A DNA stretch of 51,177 bases, taken from JAVBKP01 sp031553975 (GTDB lineage Bacteria > Bacillota > Clostridia > Peptostreptococcales > Anaerovoracaceae). Position 1 is the first letter of the stretch; each line of letters begins with the position of its first letter. The translations under genes were made by a program, and so were the position numbers. Shown piece by piece: positions 50,842 to 51,177 of this stretch. The notes beneath the pieces are model-generated. The model saw only the letters and a list, made by a program, of their open reading frames with translations. It was not told where the DNA came from and did no database searches. The stretch spans positions 1 to 51,177 of the forward strand of contig JAVBKP010000044.1 in NCBI GenBank assembly GCA_031553975.1, written 5' to 3'.

Positions 50842-51177
50842 TGTGAGAGGACGCTAGAATATATATTAGAAAATTCAGAATCAATTTTTTACAACCAGGA
50901 TAAAACCTCGAAATTTTCATTATCCGCAGAGGACTTCTGCGATATTTACACTTTTTCTGTTACAATTGAAAATATTAATGCTTTTGCAGCTAGAGCAGAA
51001 AAATTGAGTTTTCTCAATATGAAGAGCAACTCTATTGCCATTTCGTATGATGATTTGCTATTGTATTCAGAATATTTCACATCCCCGCTTTATTTTTTAC
51101 ATTTTCTCAAGCAAAGAAAATTAGCTACAAATTCGACAAATATTTCACTTCGCGACGAGCTAGATCATCTTGGCATG
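50842..51177 (+). CDS. unknown protein fragment, 5' end lost at a junction and 3' end beyond window
   Basis: An open frame of 112 codons reaches the right edge. It reads TLEYILENSESIFYNQDK, then SAEDFCDIYTFSVTIEN, ISYDDLLLYSEYFTSPLYF and LRDELDHLGM. Composition and pattern are those of a real A+T-rich gene. No start codon with an SD is present: the first Met is at about residue 65, and upstream the frame runs antisense through the relaxase fragment. It is therefore truncated at about 50838-50845, the same point that truncates the relaxase. I do not recognise the family. Confidence 0.55.

Larger units (their letters stand above)
45746..51177. mobile_element. integrative mobilizable element (Tn4451-like) inserted in cotJC; right end not in window
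   Basis: The left boundary is the break in cotJC (somewhere in 45746-45772). Inside, all on the minus strand, are a MobV-type relaxase fragment, a small ORF, a large serine recombinase and three cargo genes. A relaxase of the MobV/Pre type plus a large serine recombinase is the make-up of Tn4451-type elements. I find no 5' part of cotJC to the right, so the other end lies beyond the edge or has been lost by rearrangement at about 50838. Attachment-site core not resolved. Confidence 0.65.

Noticed and set aside
45755..50860. Direct repeats marking attL and attR of the element
   Set aside because: I compared the cotJC junction with the sequence around 50838 by eye and found no convincing shared core; the true right end is probably outside the window.
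1..51177. CRISPR arrays, rRNA and tRNA genes
   Set aside because: No regularly spaced repeats, rRNA-like blocks or tRNA cloverleaf ends were seen on reading through the window; a tRNA scan would be needed to exclude them fully.

Overview
The window looks like chromosome from a motile, spore-forming anaerobic member of the Clostridia, plausibly Lachnospirales-like; no rRNA gene is present to settle this. The reasons are A+T-rich coding sequence, AGGAGG-type ribosome binding sites, a class I lysyl-tRNA synthetase, FtsEX with a PcsB/EnvC-like hydrolase, three MCP-type proteins, a CotJC/manganese-catalase gene and a Tn4451-like serine recombinase. I saw no tRNA, rRNA, CRISPR array or riboswitch.

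Layout. 1-1.2 kb: the start of a Fic gene that runs off the left edge, a small unknown gene and a decayed Phd/YefM antitoxin. 1.3-10.5 kb: a hybrid sensor kinase, the metNIQ methionine importer with a clear promoter, and an MCP/CZB protein coupled to a U32 family protein. 10.7-19.7 kb: a large MCP, then a probable operon ftsE-ftsX-M23 hydrolase-recJ-YdeI-like-MCP that ends at a strong terminator, facing an S41 protease. 21.1-24.9 kb: two-subunit methylmalonyl-CoA mutase, its epimerase and an MFS transporter, closed by a REP-like hairpin. 24.9-30.8 kb, minus strand: DUF4173/Xre/DUF2975 with its own operator-like palindrome, then acyl-CoA synthetase-coaX-dusB-small ORF. 30.9-41.1 kb: greA-lysK (LysRS fused to a MetRS-type tRNA-binding domain), asnS, a second very large hybrid kinase, an EF-G paralogue and an orphan Hpt protein. 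41.2-45.3 kb: tandem Xre paralogues sharing a 33-nt upstream box, a small secreted protein, a second REP-like hairpin, a frameshifted gene and two unknown membrane proteins.

From about 45.75 kb to the right edge is an accessory island. A CotJC-type spore-coat gene is present only as its 3' part. It is cut at the point where a minus-strand island begins that carries (in transcription order) a truncated MobV relaxase, a small ORF, a 34-bp palindrome, a large serine recombinase, and a tightly overlapping cargo operon: a four-helix membrane protein, a P-loop nucleotide kinase fused to a Nudix domain, and an HD phosphohydrolase. This cargo operon is the best candidate for an undescribed system, probably nucleotide-based and possibly phage defence. 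The island's position in cotJC also recalls intervening elements that recombinases remove during sporulation. The right edge holds the 5'-truncated part of an unknown plus-strand gene that abuts the truncated relaxase, so the island continues or was rearranged beyond the window.
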